From: Duganella fentianensis
GTDB lineage: Bacteria; Pseudomonadota; Gammaproteobacteria; Burkholderiales; Burkholderiaceae_D
Direction: 5' to 3'
NCBI RefSeq assembly: GCF_009857835.1
Contig: NZ_WWCL01000001.1
Span: 1,550,001 to 1,614,000, forward strand
Length of the DNA: 64,000 nt
Shown: positions 8,534 through 17,388 of the stretch, in pieces
How the letters are laid out: every line of letters starts with the position of its first letter
How positions within the stretch are numbered: position 1 is the first letter of the stretch
Notes under the pieces: model-generated
Told to the model about the DNA's origin: nothing
The model's database searches: none
What the model saw: the letters and a program-made list of their open reading frames with translations, nothing else
Translations under genes and position numbers: made by a program

Positions 8534-9489
8534 CAGAAGCGGGAACTCAGGCCCAGCGTCAGTGCCTGGCGGCTACCGAGCTGCACACCGTTGACATGGC
8601 GATACACCGGCAGCTGGACAAAACCATATAGCTGCGTGTCGTCGGTGAGCGCATAGGCCAGCCCGGGGCTGAGCGCAAGATAGCGGCCGCCGCTATCCTG
8701 CGGCTCGGCTTCGCTGCCGCTGTCGCGGCGCTTTAGCTGGGCGTTCAGCTGCAGCAGCACGCCGATGCGATCGTTGATGCTGAACCGCCAGCCGGCATCC
8801 AGGCCCAGCTGGTCGCCAGGCTGGTAGCCTCGGCGCGGACTGATGGCGTGCTGTAATTGCCCCTGCACAAACCAGTTAGCGTTTATGGCCGGCAAGGCTT
8901 GATTGTAATAAGCGCCCAGCAGCAGATCGGTGGTCCCCGAGCCGGGCTGCAGCGAGCGCTCGGCGGGCTCGGCGGCATCGTTGCGGATGCCCGTCCTGCC
9001 GGTCGGCAGCTTGAGCCCAAAGGTCAGGCCGGCATTGCCACCACTAGTGAGCGGGTCCGCGTAGAGCAGTTGATAGCGGCCGAGTACACGTACATCGCCC
9101 AATCGCCGGAAGTTCCAGTACTGGTCAATCTGCTCACCATGGTGGTTGTGCACATGGGCATGCTCGCGATCCAGCAAGGGGGCCGTCACCGTCAGGCCGA
9201 AGCCGCTATCGAAGTTGTGCGACCAAGCCACCACCAGATTACGGTTCCGGGTAGCGCGTTCGCTATGGTGGCGGGCGATCTGGCCGAAGGCGACACGGGA
9301 TGTGCCAGCGTAGTTCTGGTCCTGGTCGATATACTCGTAGCGCAAGTCCAACATCGAGCCGGTTTCGCTGGCCGCACTTTGTGTGGTCCAGTTGCTGTTC
9401 ACCGTGCAAAAGGCCGCGCCGCAACTGGCCAGGGCGAGCGCCGGCGTCGTGGTCGCGATTAGCGCGAACACTATACGATCGATTTTCAT
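8533..9489 (-). CDS. outer-membrane beta-barrel protein (phenol-degradation MetA-like 'transporter' family)
   Basis: About 318 residues from the ATG at 9489. A signal peptide is followed by 'CGAAFCTVNSNW' with two Cys. Alternating strands characteristic of a barrel end in the C-terminal Phe ('LTLGLSSRF') of outer-membrane proteins. A loop with 'EHAHVHNHHGE' has five His, suggesting metal contact (inference). It lies between the cupredoxin and TlpA genes, so a role in copper or other metal homeostasis or envelope redox stress is plausible. Confidence 0.78.
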   Translation of the reverse strand: MKIDRIVFALIATTTPALALASCGAAFCTVNSNWTTQSAASETGSMLDLRYEYIDQDQNYAGTSRVAFGQIARHHSERATRNRNLVVAWSHNFDSGFGLTVTAPLLDREHAHVHNHHGEQIDQYWNFRRLGDVRVLGRYQLLYADPLTSGGNAGLTFGLKLPTGRTGIRNDAAEPAERSLQPGSGTTDLLLGAYYNQALPAINANWFVQGQLQHAISPRRGYQPGDQLGLDAGWRFSINDRIGVLLQLNAQLKRRDSGSEAEPQDSGGRYLALSPGLAYALTDDTQLYGFVQLPVYRHVNGVQLGSRQALTLGLSSRF

Positions 9490-9511
9490 AAGAGATCCCA
9501 AGTAGGAGCCC

Positions 9512-9562
9512 TGGCGGCTGTATAGCCGCCAAGGGCCGGGGACGGCAAACCGGTCAGACCGG
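9512..9562 (-). other. two hairpins between cupredoxin and outer-membrane genes
   Basis: TGGCGGCT / AGCCGCCA pairs around GTAT (9512-9531) and CCGGTC / GACCGG around one base (9550-9562). There is no T tract. They may protect or partly attenuate the transcript after the first two genes of the operon. Confidence 0.45.
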
Positions 9563-9928
9563 CTACTTGACGATGATGCTGGCCTGCATCATCGGATGCA
9601 ACGTGCAAGCATACGTAAAGCTACCTTTGCTACGTGCCACGAACTTCCAGCGTCCGCCTGCCGGTATGGTCTGGGACTTAAATTGCGCGGTAGTGCTGAC
9701 AGCATCGTGAGGGAACGGGTCTTTATTGATCCATTCGACCGTATCGCCAGCTTTGATTTCCAGAACTTGTGGCGAAAACTGCATAGCTTCAATGGTCACG
9801 CTGTGTGTGACAGGCGCTGCTAGCGCCTGCGAAGGTGCGAACATGAGCGGTAGCAGGGCAAGCAGCAGCGCACCTTTGCTGCTGCAGCGCGCTAGAACGT
9901 CGGGAAGCGGCAGGGTAGGCATAGCCAT
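9563..9928 (-). CDS. periplasmic cupredoxin (amicyanin/plastocyanin-like blue copper protein)
   Basis: A protein of 121 residues: a signal peptide up to about residue 38, then a compact cupredoxin fold. The type-1 copper ligands are visible as H74 ('PFPHDA') and C108-x2-H111-x2-M114 ('ACTLHPMM'), the spacing found in amicyanin. It would shuttle electrons or bind copper in the periplasm. It starts 2 bp after the DUF4142 gene. An in-frame ATG two codons later (9922) fits the AGGG ribosome binding site equally well. Confidence 0.9.
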   Translation of the reverse strand: MAMPTLPLPDVLARCSSKGALLLALLPLMFAPSQALAAPVTHSVTIEAMQFSPQVLEIKAGDTVEWINKDPFPHDAVSTTAQFKSQTIPAGGRWKFVARSKGSFTYACTLHPMMQASIIVK

Positions 9929-9930
9929 CC

Positions 9931-10455
9931 CTACTTCAGCGACGCCTGCATGTGCCTGGCGTGATCAAGATGCGCCACGAACGCTGGCCGTACTTTCACC
10001 AGAAGTGCCTTGAGTTCGGCATTTTGCGCGTTCGGGATCAGGGTCTTGTCGAGCGCATCCATGACTGCAGCGTGATAGGCCACTTCGTTATCGACATAGG
10101 CCTGGTCGAATTTCGCGCCGTGCAAAGATTTTAGCTTGGTCAGTGTTTCGTTGCCACCCTGTTTGAGTGATTTGCTGATGTCATTTTCTTCCGGGGTGAC
10201 CTTCAGTCGGGTCACCAGTTCGACCGCCATTTTATTCACGCCGCCATGGTCGGTAACCATGGTTTGTGCAAATTTCTTTACCTCTGCATTGCTGGCTTTC
10301 GATGCGGCTAGCTGGCCTGCTTCGATATCGACGCTATTGGCCGCGACGACGATTGCGGCGATTTGTGCGTCGCTAGGCCCGGCTGTGTGAGCGAACGATG
10401 CCGATATTGCCAGTGCCAGCAGGCTTGCAGTCAATGCTTGAAGACGCTTTTTCAT
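9931..10455 (-). CDS. DUF4142-domain periplasmic protein
   Basis: A protein of 174 residues: a signal peptide of about 22 residues and a helical DUF4142 domain with 'VDIEAGQLAASKASNAEVKK', 'FAQTMVTDHGGVN' and paired His near the C-terminus ('FVAHLDHARHMQ'). The family is ferritin-like in helical pattern and of unknown function, often linked to envelope stress. It is the first gene of the operon and is preceded by an ECF-type promoter at 10508-10536. Confidence 0.9.
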   Translation of the reverse strand: MKKRLQALTASLLALAISASFAHTAGPSDAQIAAIVVAANSVDIEAGQLAASKASNAEVKKFAQTMVTDHGGVNKMAVELVTRLKVTPEENDISKSLKQGGNETLTKLKSLHGAKFDQAYVDNEVAYHAAVMDALDKTLIPNAQNAELKALLVKVRPAFVAHLDHARHMQASLK

Positions 10456-10507
10456 AGTGTTCCTTTATGCTGTTTGTGAAGTGGAGTAAACGTGCTTGCT
10501 ACAAACA

Positions 10508-10536
10508 TTAGATGTGGCCAAGGTTCGTTGCGTTCC
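10508..10536 (-). promoter_or_regulatory. ECF sigma promoter of the DUF4142/cupredoxin operon
   Basis: On the minus strand GGAAC (10532-10536) and TCTAA (10508-10512) are 19 bases apart, 53 bp upstream of the DUF4142 start codon. Identical boxes and spacing occur before the sigma gene and the cytochrome gene. Confidence 0.8.
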
Positions 10537-10545
10537 CGGTTACTC

Positions 10546-11265
10546 CTAGCGCACGGCAAGGCGGACCAGGACGTTGGCCACGATACGGTCACAGCGCGCG
10601 CCATCGAACGAGAAGGCCGCATCGAGGCCGTGATCGATTTCACGTGAGAGTGCTTCGCGCAGCATGCTGCGGGCGCGGAAATACCGTGTCCGCACGGTCG
10701 CTTCGGGAATGTTCAGGCAGGCGGCGGTTTCTTCCACCGACATTTCTTCCAGCCCGCGCAACATAAATACGATACGAAAGACTTCCGGCAAGTCGTCGAT
10801 TTTTGCTTCGATCAGGCGCCGGATCTGGGCACGCTCTGCCGCCTCCTCGGGCTGTTCCACTCTTTTACCATCCATGATTGCCTCGTCGTCCGTCTGATGT
10901 CGCTCTACTTCGTCCCATTGCATCTCGCTGCTGATATCGATGATCTCGGCGCGCCGTGTGCTCTTGCGGCTACGTGCCAGCCCTTCGTTAATGACGATGC
11001 GGGTCAGCCAGGTCGACAGGCTGGACTCGCCACGAAAGCTGTGCAGCGACTGAAAGATACGCAGATAGGATTCCTGCACCACGTCTTCAGCTTCGGCGTC
11101 ATTCTTGACGATGGCGCGTGCCGCTCTATACAGGACCCGGTTAAAGCGGCGCATCAGCAGTTCGAATCCATTGCGCTGCCCGGCCTGTATAGCCTGGATG
11201 ATGTCGGCGTCCGAAAAGGCACTCTGGCTGGCAGTGATACCGCTGGCGATGCGATGGGGTGGCAT
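10546..11265 (-). CDS. ECF-type RNA polymerase sigma factor
   Basis: A protein of 239 residues. Region 2 ('DAEAEDVVQESYLRIFQ') and region 4 ('LNIPEATVRTRYFRARSMLRE') are clear, joined by an acidic linker longer than usual, and there is a C-terminal extension. No anti-sigma gene is adjacent, so control may come from elsewhere or from the linker and tail. Three GGAAC-N19-TCTAA promoters nearby, one its own, define a probable local regulon: sigma, DUF4142, cupredoxin, outer-membrane protein, TlpA and cytochrome c. Confidence 0.92.
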   Translation of the reverse strand: MPPHRIASGITASQSAFSDADIIQAIQAGQRNGFELLMRRFNRVLYRAARAIVKNDAEAEDVVQESYLRIFQSLHSFRGESSLSTWLTRIVINEGLARSRKSTRRAEIIDISSEMQWDEVERHQTDDEAIMDGKRVEQPEEAAERAQIRRLIEAKIDDLPEVFRIVFMLRGLEEMSVEETAACLNIPEATVRTRYFRARSMLREALSREIDHGLDAAFSFDGARCDRIVANVLVRLAVR

Positions 11266-11297
11266 GAATGGTTTCCTTGTGTAGTGGCGTATGGCTT

Positions 11298-11326
11298 TTA
11301 GACGTCGTCAGCTTAGCGGGCGTTCC
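11298..11326 (-). promoter_or_regulatory. ECF sigma autoregulatory promoter
   Basis: On the minus strand GGAAC (11322-11326), 19 bases, then TCTAA (11298-11302), 33 bp before the sigma start codon. The two bases after GGAAC are GC, as in the DUF4142 promoter. Confidence 0.8.
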
Positions 11327-11357
11327 CATAAATAATTTTTGATTTTCTCAAAATCAA

Positions 11358-11386
11358 GGAACAGGGAAAATTTTCGCTTCATCTAA
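11358..11386 (+). promoter_or_regulatory. ECF sigma promoter of the cytochrome c gene
   Basis: GGAAC (11358-11362), 19 bases, TCTAA (11382-11386), on the plus strand and divergent from the sigma-factor promoter. It leaves a leader of roughly 70 bases before the cytochrome start. Confidence 0.78.
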
Positions 11387-11460
11387 ACACGGGCGACACG
11401 GTCATGTCGACTGCGGCTTGCATCTCCTCACACATCGATATTGTAGAAAGGGAAAACAGC

Positions 11461-12717
11461 ATGACATATTTCAGCGCATCAGCTTACACACGCTGGCGCC
11501 TGCTGGGCGGCGCCATATTCAGCACCATTTTGATCAGCGCTTGCGGCGACGGGCACCCATCGCGCCCAATTGGCACCGTTCCGACCACGCCAGAGATGCC
11601 CGATCCTGCGCAACTGGCGGAGGGTAAGCAGATCTTCCGCTACGATACTTTCGGCGACGAAGCACATTGGACCGACAAACTGCAGATGCATACCGTCATT
11701 TCGAGCGCGGTCGATCCGGTCACCGCGCTGTCGGTCGGGCTGAAAGTCGACGTCGATGCCTTGCCGACTGCAATCGTCCACGGTATCAAGGATGGCAGTA
11801 TCGACCTGAAAAGCCCCGCCACCACGGTCGCACTGCTGAAATTGAATGCCGTGGTTGGCATAGTCGGTAAAGTCGAGAGCGTTAATGGCAGAGATGTGCT
11901 GACGCGGGTGGGCATCACCTGTGCACTTTGCCATTCCACGGTTGATAACTCGTTCGCCGCCGGCATAGGCCGCCGGCTAGACGGCTGGGCTAACCGTGAC
12001 CTGAATGCTGGCGCCATCATTGCGTTGTCGCCAGCGTTGAGTACGGTGCAGAAAGCCGTCTACAAATCCTGGGGCAAGGGCATGTATGACCCGCGCTATA
12101 ACGTGGATGGGAAGAACGGCCCGCAAGTGATACCGCCGGCCTATGGCCTGGCGGGCATACACCGCATCACCGCTACCGGCGACGGCACAGAAATCGCGTA
12201 CTGGAATCGTTATGTAGCGGTCACGCAGATGGGGGGGCAGGGGCATTTTGACGACAGCCGTATTGGCGTTTCGGTGACCAATGGTACGGTCGACCTGGTT
12301 TCGTCCAAGCTGCCGGCGCTGCAAGCGTACCAGCTTTCGCTGGCGGCCCCTAGTGCACCTGCGGGGAGTTTTGATGCGGCCATGGCAGCGCGCGGCCAAT
12401 TACTCTTTTACGGCAAGGCGACGTGTTTTACCTGTCATAGCGGAAATGAATTCACCGATGCTAATTCGCGCTTGCATACGCCGTTGGAGACGGTGAGTGA
12501 ACCGGAACCGGCGGGAGTACCTAGCTATGCCAGTCGCTCGGCTACGCAGCAGTATCGGACCGCGCCGCTTAAAGGTGTTTGGCAACACGCGCCATACTTC
12601 CATAATGGCTCGGCAGCGACTCTGGAAGATGTGGTTGCAACCTATAATGAACGTCAGCACTTGCAGCTGACACCAGCCGAAGTGGCCGAATTGAGTAACT
12701 ATCTCAAGTCTTTGTAG
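11461..12717 (+). CDS. diheme c-type cytochrome lipoprotein
   Basis: About 418 residues from the ATG at 11461, which has AAGGGA upstream; an in-frame start at 11404 is less likely. A lipoprotein signal ends in LISAC. Two haem-attachment motifs are visible: CALCH at residue 154 and CFTCH at residue 322. The C-terminal part has 'APYFHNGSAATLEDVV', as in MauG/di-haem peroxidase-like cytochromes, where it surrounds the distal haem. It probably transfers electrons or reduces peroxide in the periplasm under ECF control. Confidence 0.88.
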   Translation: MTYFSASAYTRWRLLGGAIFSTILISACGDGHPSRPIGTVPTTPEMPDPAQLAEGKQIFRYDTFGDEAHWTDKLQMHTVISSAVDPVTALSVGLKVDVDALPTAIVHGIKDGSIDLKSPATTVALLKLNAVVGIVGKVESVNGRDVLTRVGITCALCHSTVDNSFAAGIGRRLDGWANRDLNAGAIIALSPALSTVQKAVYKSWGKGMYDPRYNVDGKNGPQVIPPAYGLAGIHRITATGDGTEIAYWNRYVAVTQMGGQGHFDDSRIGVSVTNGTVDLVSSKLPALQAYQLSLAAPSAPAGSFDAAMAARGQLLFYGKATCFTCHSGNEFTDANSRLHTPLETVSEPEPAGVPSYASRSATQQYRTAPLKGVWQHAPYFHNGSAATLEDVVATYNERQHLQLTPAEVAELSNYLKSL

Positions 12718-12843
12718 GTTCCCGACTAATGTGGGAGGACTAGGTCTTTCGCCAAGCAATGACCAGAGGGGGGCGGGGCAATAAGGTGTCCCGTCTTGCA
12801 TTATGGCGCAGGTGCGCTTCCGCATTCTGCGTATCTATTGTCC

Positions 12844-12912
12844 GAGTGGGCGCAGCACGTCTGTATGAGCTATTTCCTTCCTCAAGTTACGATTTTGGAA
12901 GGCGGGCGTCAT
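12844..12912. repeat. dispersed repeat R1, copy a
   Basis: These 69 bp are about three quarters identical, without gaps, to 42142-42210. Read on the minus strand the two encode similar peptides (MTPAFQNRNLRKE and MAPSFQNRHMSKG). This looks like the edge of an old mobile element. The rest of the 279-bp gap 12718-12996 shows no gene. Confidence 0.5.
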
Positions 12913-12996
12913 TACAGGAAGGCTCGATTTTCCGGCATAGGCTGTAGCCATCAGGCAGCAACCTCCGTTGCGCTCTGAGGATGCCTACGAGCTTAT

Positions 12997-13467
12997 TCAA
13001 ACCAGGCCTATGAGACGACCAGAAACAATGGTTGCAAGCCACCCTAGCAGGGTCAATGCCGCAATCGAGCGGGAAGGCTGGGCATCGGCTTGGGCTCTGA
13101 ACAGCAGCCAGACTTGAATGACGCTGAGTGCGATTAACAGGGCCAGCTTGATGCGGAAGACCGGGTTAGCCCAGAACTTCAATACGTCTGCGATGAACAG
13201 CCATAGGCCGCTAAGCAGGGCGACGCCAAGACCTGCAAGCAGGTATGGCTGCAGATTTCTGGCAATCTGTGCTGGCTGGCTCGCGCGCAAACCCCAGCCA
13301 ACCAGCCGCAGGTCAAGTATCAGCGAAGTACCGAAAGCGAGCGCAAGACCGAGCAGGTGGATGGTCATGAACGTTGCAAAGGTCCACGGATCGGCCTCAT
13401 TGAAGTTGTGGGCGAGCGACGACCTGGCCAGCCAGTCGATGGCCGCAGGATGGGAAGTTGGCGACAT
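12997..13467 (-). CDS. DUF6644-like four-helix membrane protein (set A, second)
   Basis: About 156 residues from the ATG at 13467, 8 bp after the preceding gene, with GAGG upstream. Four hydrophobic helices are predicted. The helix motif 'MTIHLLGLALAFGT' with its His, 'LDLRLVGWGLR', 'NPVFRIKLALL' and the terminal 'IVSGRLIGLV' are shared with three other proteins here (13476, 26166, 26679). The conserved intramembrane His suggests haem or quinone contact (inference). Function unknown. Confidence 0.8.
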   Translation of the reverse strand: MSPTSHPAAIDWLARSSLAHNFNEADPWTFATFMTIHLLGLALAFGTSLILDLRLVGWGLRASQPAQIARNLQPYLLAGLGVALLSGLWLFIADVLKFWANPVFRIKLALLIALSVIQVWLLFRAQADAQPSRSIAALTLLGWLATIVSGRLIGLV

Positions 13468-13475
13468 GGTAATCC

Positions 13476-13964
13476 TCAGATGTAGAAAGCGATGAGCCGG
13501 CCCGCGATCAGGGTGCCGGCCCATAAGATGAGCGAAGAGGCGCCGGCGAAGCGGGCTTGCCACGGCAGTGTGGCGCTGCTGCTCCATTCCGCATGGCGCG
13601 AGAAGTTGTAGTGCCAGTAGCCGATATTCGCGGCGGCAAGCAGCAGCAGGGCGAGCTTGGCCTGTAATAAGGGGTTAAGCCAGATCTTGCCAGCCTGCGG
13701 CAGGAACAGGCCGATGCCGGTGGGGAATACCAGCAGCGCACCGGCGATGGTAAGCGGCAGAATCTGACGCTGGAGGACATCGAGGCCGACGTCGGAAAAC
13801 ACCACGCCAAGCAGGCGCAGGTCGACCACGGAAATGCTGCCTGCCAGTAGCAGCACGCCGACGATGTGGATGACGTCGAGTGCGGAAAATAAATCCAGTG
13901 ACTCGCCGATAATCAGGCTGACGGGTAGGGCGGCTACTTCATTGAAAAACTCGCCTAATGGCAT
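13476..13964 (-). CDS. DUF6644-like four-helix membrane protein (set A, first)
   Basis: About 162 residues from the ATG at 13964 (AAGGAG upstream). Four membrane helices carry the family signatures 'LDVIHIVGVLLLAGS', 'VDLRLLGVVF', 'NPLLQAKLALL' and C-terminal 'AGRLIAFYI'. It lies 81 bp after the TonB receptor on the same strand, as part of one transcription unit, and is paired with the next gene. The same pair occurs beside the second receptor set. Confidence 0.8.
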   Translation of the reverse strand: MPLGEFFNEVAALPVSLIIGESLDLFSALDVIHIVGVLLLAGSISVVDLRLLGVVFSDVGLDVLQRQILPLTIAGALLVFPTGIGLFLPQAGKIWLNPLLQAKLALLLLAAANIGYWHYNFSRHAEWSSSATLPWQARFAGASSLILWAGTLIAGRLIAFYI

Positions 13965-14045
13965 GTGAACTCCTTGACTGTGTATGCGTGGTACTAGCCG
14001 GTGTGATACGTGCCGGCCAGCCACCTTATGCCGTAATTGACGCGT

Positions 14046-16688
14046 CTAGAACTTGTAATTGAGCGTGGCGTAATACTGGCTGCCAAGGTCGGCACCGAGC
14101 GGCCCGCTGGTGTCGAAGGCATACTGGTACTGGGCCTTGGAGGCATTGGTACGCGAGATGTCCGGTACGCGGCGGGCACGCTGGTTGAAGACGTTGATGA
14201 CAGCAAACTTGGCCTCAAAGCCATGGCCCAGATTCCAGCCTAGCGTCAGGTCGGTGGTCCACAGCTTGCCCGCATCCCATTCGCCGCTAGCTGGCAGGCC
14301 TTGCGCAGCATTGTCGGCATTGGTCCAGAAGCGCCGCACCTTGCCGATGCGGGTTTCACGCACATCGATGGAATACGCACCGCTCTTGTAGGCCACATCG
14401 AGTACCTGCTTGTCGCGCGGCGCGAGATACAGCGTGTTCTGCTGATTGGTCAGCGACAGAGTGGAGATATTCGGCAATCCCTGCAGCTTGGCCGGTACAC
14501 CGGAGATACGGGTAAAGGCGCTGGAGTTGAAGTTCGCGGCGAAATTCCACTTCAGCACGCCTGTGCCCAGCCGCTGCTTGCCATCCAGCGTCAGATCGAC
14601 GCCGCGGCTACGCACATCGCCGACGTCGGTAAAGTAGTGGGCTGTCAGACCGTTGCCGGGTTGGGGAATCGCCAGTCCGGCGGCGGTAAAGTAGCTTTGT
14701 AGTATGGCTAGCTGGGAGGGGCTCAGCACGGCACCGGTGGCATCGCGGAACTGGCCGTCGCTATTGGTGCGGTCCAGTCCTAAGTTGGCGGAGGTGCCCA
14801 GCGTGTGCTGGACTTCGGTCTGATAGAAATCCAGCGCGTAGCTAAATTGTGGACCGAGATCACCGGTAAGGCCCAGCGTAAAGCCTTTGGCCTTCTCGGG
14901 TGCCAGCGGAACCGCGCCCAGTGCCAGGCCGGCGGCCGAATCCGGCCGTACCAGCGAAGAGATCAGGCCGTTAGGGCGTCCTGACGTGTTGCTGAACGAG
15001 ACCGTCTGCAGTGCTGGTGCGTGGAAGCCATTGCTGGCGGTGCCACGCAAGGCGAAGGCGGGGCTGAAATCGTAGCGGGTGGATAGCTTGCCGATCAGGC
15101 CGCTGCTGCCGAAATCGGAATAGTGTTCGCCGCGCAAACCGCCATCGACAAACCACGCATCAGTGATATTGCTGCCGGCGCCGGCATAGGCGGAATAGCT
15201 ATGCCGTTTGGTGTCCGCCGCATCGCGCGGCAAATAGCCGGGCAAGGATTGTGCGCCGCCGCTGCCGTTGCCGCCATCACCGGGAATGACGCCCAGATAG
15301 GCATTCGATTCGCCGGGTTTGAGCTGGCTATGCTCCTGACTATATTCGAGCCCCAGCGACAGGTTCACCGGCTTGGCGGTCCAGCCGGTCGGGATGCTGC
15401 GGCTCAGGTCCAGCGTATTGGTCCACAGCGAATAGCCATTCTGGCCGATGTAGAAATCCGTCTGACCGGCCGAGGCAGGCAAGGCATAGTTGGCCGAGTG
15501 CACGGTGTAGACATCTACCTTGTCGCGCCCGTAGTTGCTGCTTAAGTCCCAGTTCCAGCCATCCCAGTTGCCACGCAGACCGGCGACCAGTTGTGCCTGA
15601 TGGTCGGAGGTGGACTCCTGCGGGGTATAGCCATCCGGATAGAAGCCGAACCAGCCGTTGTTGCGGGCGAGGGCATTGCTATAGATTGCGTATGGGCTGC
15701 GGAAGTTCTGTGCCGAGTAGGCGCGACGGTCGGTGTAGGTGGCGAAGCTATAGGCGCTCAGATCGCTAGCAAGGTCGTATTCGGCGTTGTAGCCGACACT
15801 GCTGGTACGGACATCGAGTTTCTGGCCGCTGTTCTTCCATGGCGCGTTATCCCGCGATGCTTCTCTGGGGTTGACACTCGCACCTGCCGGTAGCGAGTTA
15901 TTCGGTCCCAGTGTCGTGGAAAGCGTGCCATCGGCCTTGATGGCGGGGTAATACAGATAGCCTGCATTGAGCGGTGAACTACGTACGGCAGGCTTCTGCT
16001 TGCTCAACTGGGCGAACAGGCTGACGTAGCCGCGATCATCGAGTGCAAATCCCTTGTCGGCAGAAAAGCTGCTGTTATCGCCGTCGCCTTTTGTTGTGGC
16101 GCCGCCCTTGATGGCGAGATTGCCGCCTTGTGCATTGCGTTTCAGGATGACATTGACGGTGCCGGCAATCGCGGCAGAGCCATACAGTGCGGAGGCGCCA
16201 TCACGCAGCACTTCCACATGGTCGATGGCACTGATGGGAATCAGTCCCAGATCAACAGCAGCGGAGCCTGCGAAGCCGTTTTCGCTGACGACTGCCGTGG
16301 TATTGCGCCGCTTGCCGTTGATCAGCACCAGAGTGTAGGAGGGCGAAAGGTTACGCTGCTGTACGCCCAGTACGATACTGCCCAGGTCAGGCTGGGGTGA
16401 CTGGCCCGGCAGGCTGAACGATGGAATCAGTGTGGTTAAAGCACCGAGTAAATTGCTGGCGCCGCTGTTGCTGAGGTCTTCCTGCGTCAGTACATCGATG
16501 GGCGAGGCACTATTTTCGACCGTCCGGCCAGCGGCGCGCGAACCCGTGACGACGACGACACTGCTGGCGACACTGGTGTCCGCCGCATAAGCTGGCGCGA
16601 GTAAGGCGCATGAGACGGCAAAAGCCAGCGTGTTGAGCGGAAGGTTGTGGTGATTGCTCTTGTTTGAACTCATCTCGGTGTTTTCCAT
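14046..16688 (-). CDS. TonB-dependent receptor (set A)
   Basis: A protein of about 880 residues: signal peptide, plug domain ('SPIDVLTQEDLSNSGASNLL' and 'VEVLRDGASALYGSAAIAG') and a 22-strand barrel with C-terminal 'YYATLNYKF'. It imports a large or scarce ligand across the outer membrane with TonB energy. It belongs to the same subfamily as the receptor at 28873-31461 (both have 'LVLINGKRRN / LVLVNGKRRN'). The start may be the internal ATG at 16673. Upstream, 9-bp inverted repeats CAGCAGAAT / ATTCTGCTG flank the promoter region. The ligand is unknown. Confidence 0.92.
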   Translation of the reverse strand: MENTEMSSNKSNHHNLPLNTLAFAVSCALLAPAYAADTSVASSVVVVTGSRAAGRTVENSASPIDVLTQEDLSNSGASNLLGALTTLIPSFSLPGQSPQPDLGSIVLGVQQRNLSPSYTLVLINGKRRNTTAVVSENGFAGSAAVDLGLIPISAIDHVEVLRDGASALYGSAAIAGTVNVILKRNAQGGNLAIKGGATTKGDGDNSSFSADKGFALDDRGYVSLFAQLSKQKPAVRSSPLNAGYLYYPAIKADGTLSTTLGPNNSLPAGASVNPREASRDNAPWKNSGQKLDVRTSSVGYNAEYDLASDLSAYSFATYTDRRAYSAQNFRSPYAIYSNALARNNGWFGFYPDGYTPQESTSDHQAQLVAGLRGNWDGWNWDLSSNYGRDKVDVYTVHSANYALPASAGQTDFYIGQNGYSLWTNTLDLSRSIPTGWTAKPVNLSLGLEYSQEHSQLKPGESNAYLGVIPGDGGNGSGGAQSLPGYLPRDAADTKRHSYSAYAGAGSNITDAWFVDGGLRGEHYSDFGSSGLIGKLSTRYDFSPAFALRGTASNGFHAPALQTVSFSNTSGRPNGLISSLVRPDSAAGLALGAVPLAPEKAKGFTLGLTGDLGPQFSYALDFYQTEVQHTLGTSANLGLDRTNSDGQFRDATGAVLSPSQLAILQSYFTAAGLAIPQPGNGLTAHYFTDVGDVRSRGVDLTLDGKQRLGTGVLKWNFAANFNSSAFTRISGVPAKLQGLPNISTLSLTNQQNTLYLAPRDKQVLDVAYKSGAYSIDVRETRIGKVRRFWTNADNAAQGLPASGEWDAGKLWTTDLTLGWNLGHGFEAKFAVINVFNQRARRVPDISRTNASKAQYQYAFDTSGPLGADLGSQYYATLNYKF

Positions 16689-16849
16689 TGCTTGGTTGTC
16701 GAAAACCCGATTCTGTCTGCTGTGTTATTTGCTGTCGAAGAATAAATCAGCAGAATGATATGAGGCGCTGTCGCTTAAGCTAATTACTATTCTGCTGCAT
16801 GCCATTTCTAACCGACCTTTATAGACATTGGCTTGGTTCAGATCTGGAT

Positions 16850-16882
16850 GAAAAAAAGGCCGGCGCAGTTGCGTGCCGGCCT
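16850..16882 (-). terminator. intrinsic terminator after the DUF6152 gene
   Basis: On the minus strand AGGCCGGC and GCCGGCCT form a perfect 8-bp stem with a 10-nt loop, followed directly by seven T. It separates the DUF6152 transcript from the receptor operon downstream. Confidence 0.85.
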
Positions 16883-16906
16883 GATGCGGATTGCAGCTCT
16901 GTTGAA

Positions 16907-17350
16907 TCAGCTACTGGCGTCCTTCTGGGCCTCGGCAGGCTTGATATCGCCGGGACCGCCATCACCCTCGGTACCGCCATTGATGACGCGGCCATCCGGC
17001 AAGGTGACGATGCGGCCATCGATCAGGCGCACACCGGGCTTCTTGACCAGATAGCCATCGACGACCAGCGTGTCGCCAATTTTCACATCGCCTTTCTTGA
17101 AGCCGCGGCGCGACAATGCGCCCGGACCTGCACCTTCTACGGCCCAGTTGTAGCTCACGCCTTTGCTGTCGACGACGTCGAGGTAGAAGTAGCTGTGCGG
17201 ATTAGTCCAGTCCACTTTGGTTAAAGTACCTTTCAGGCGGATGGGTTTGCTGGCGTCGAACAGTGCCGCAAACGAGTGATGTGCTAGTACGGCCGGACTG
17301 ATGGCGATGGCCGCCAGCAGCAGTGCTGTACGCGAAATATTTTTGTTCAT
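16907..17350 (-). CDS. DUF6152-like periplasmic protein (set A)
   Basis: A protein of 147 residues: a signal peptide of about 23 residues ending in VLA, then 'HHSFAALFDASKPIRLKGTL', 'VDWTNPHSYFYLDV', and a small beta-barrel-like region that ends with 'DGRIVTLPDGRVINGG'. The paired N-terminal His after cleavage and the NPHS motif are shared with the gene at 33242. These could bind a metal (inference); function unknown. It has its own sigma-54 promoter and terminator. Confidence 0.85.
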   Translation of the reverse strand: MNKNISRTALLLAAIAISPAVLAHHSFAALFDASKPIRLKGTLTKVDWTNPHSYFYLDVVDSKGVSYNWAVEGAGPGALSRRGFKKGDVKIGDTLVVDGYLVKKPGVRLIDGRIVTLPDGRVINGGTEGDGGPGDIKPAEAQKDASS

Positions 17351-17388
17351 GGATTCTCCAGTAGCGATTAATGCGAAGACAGCTTACA

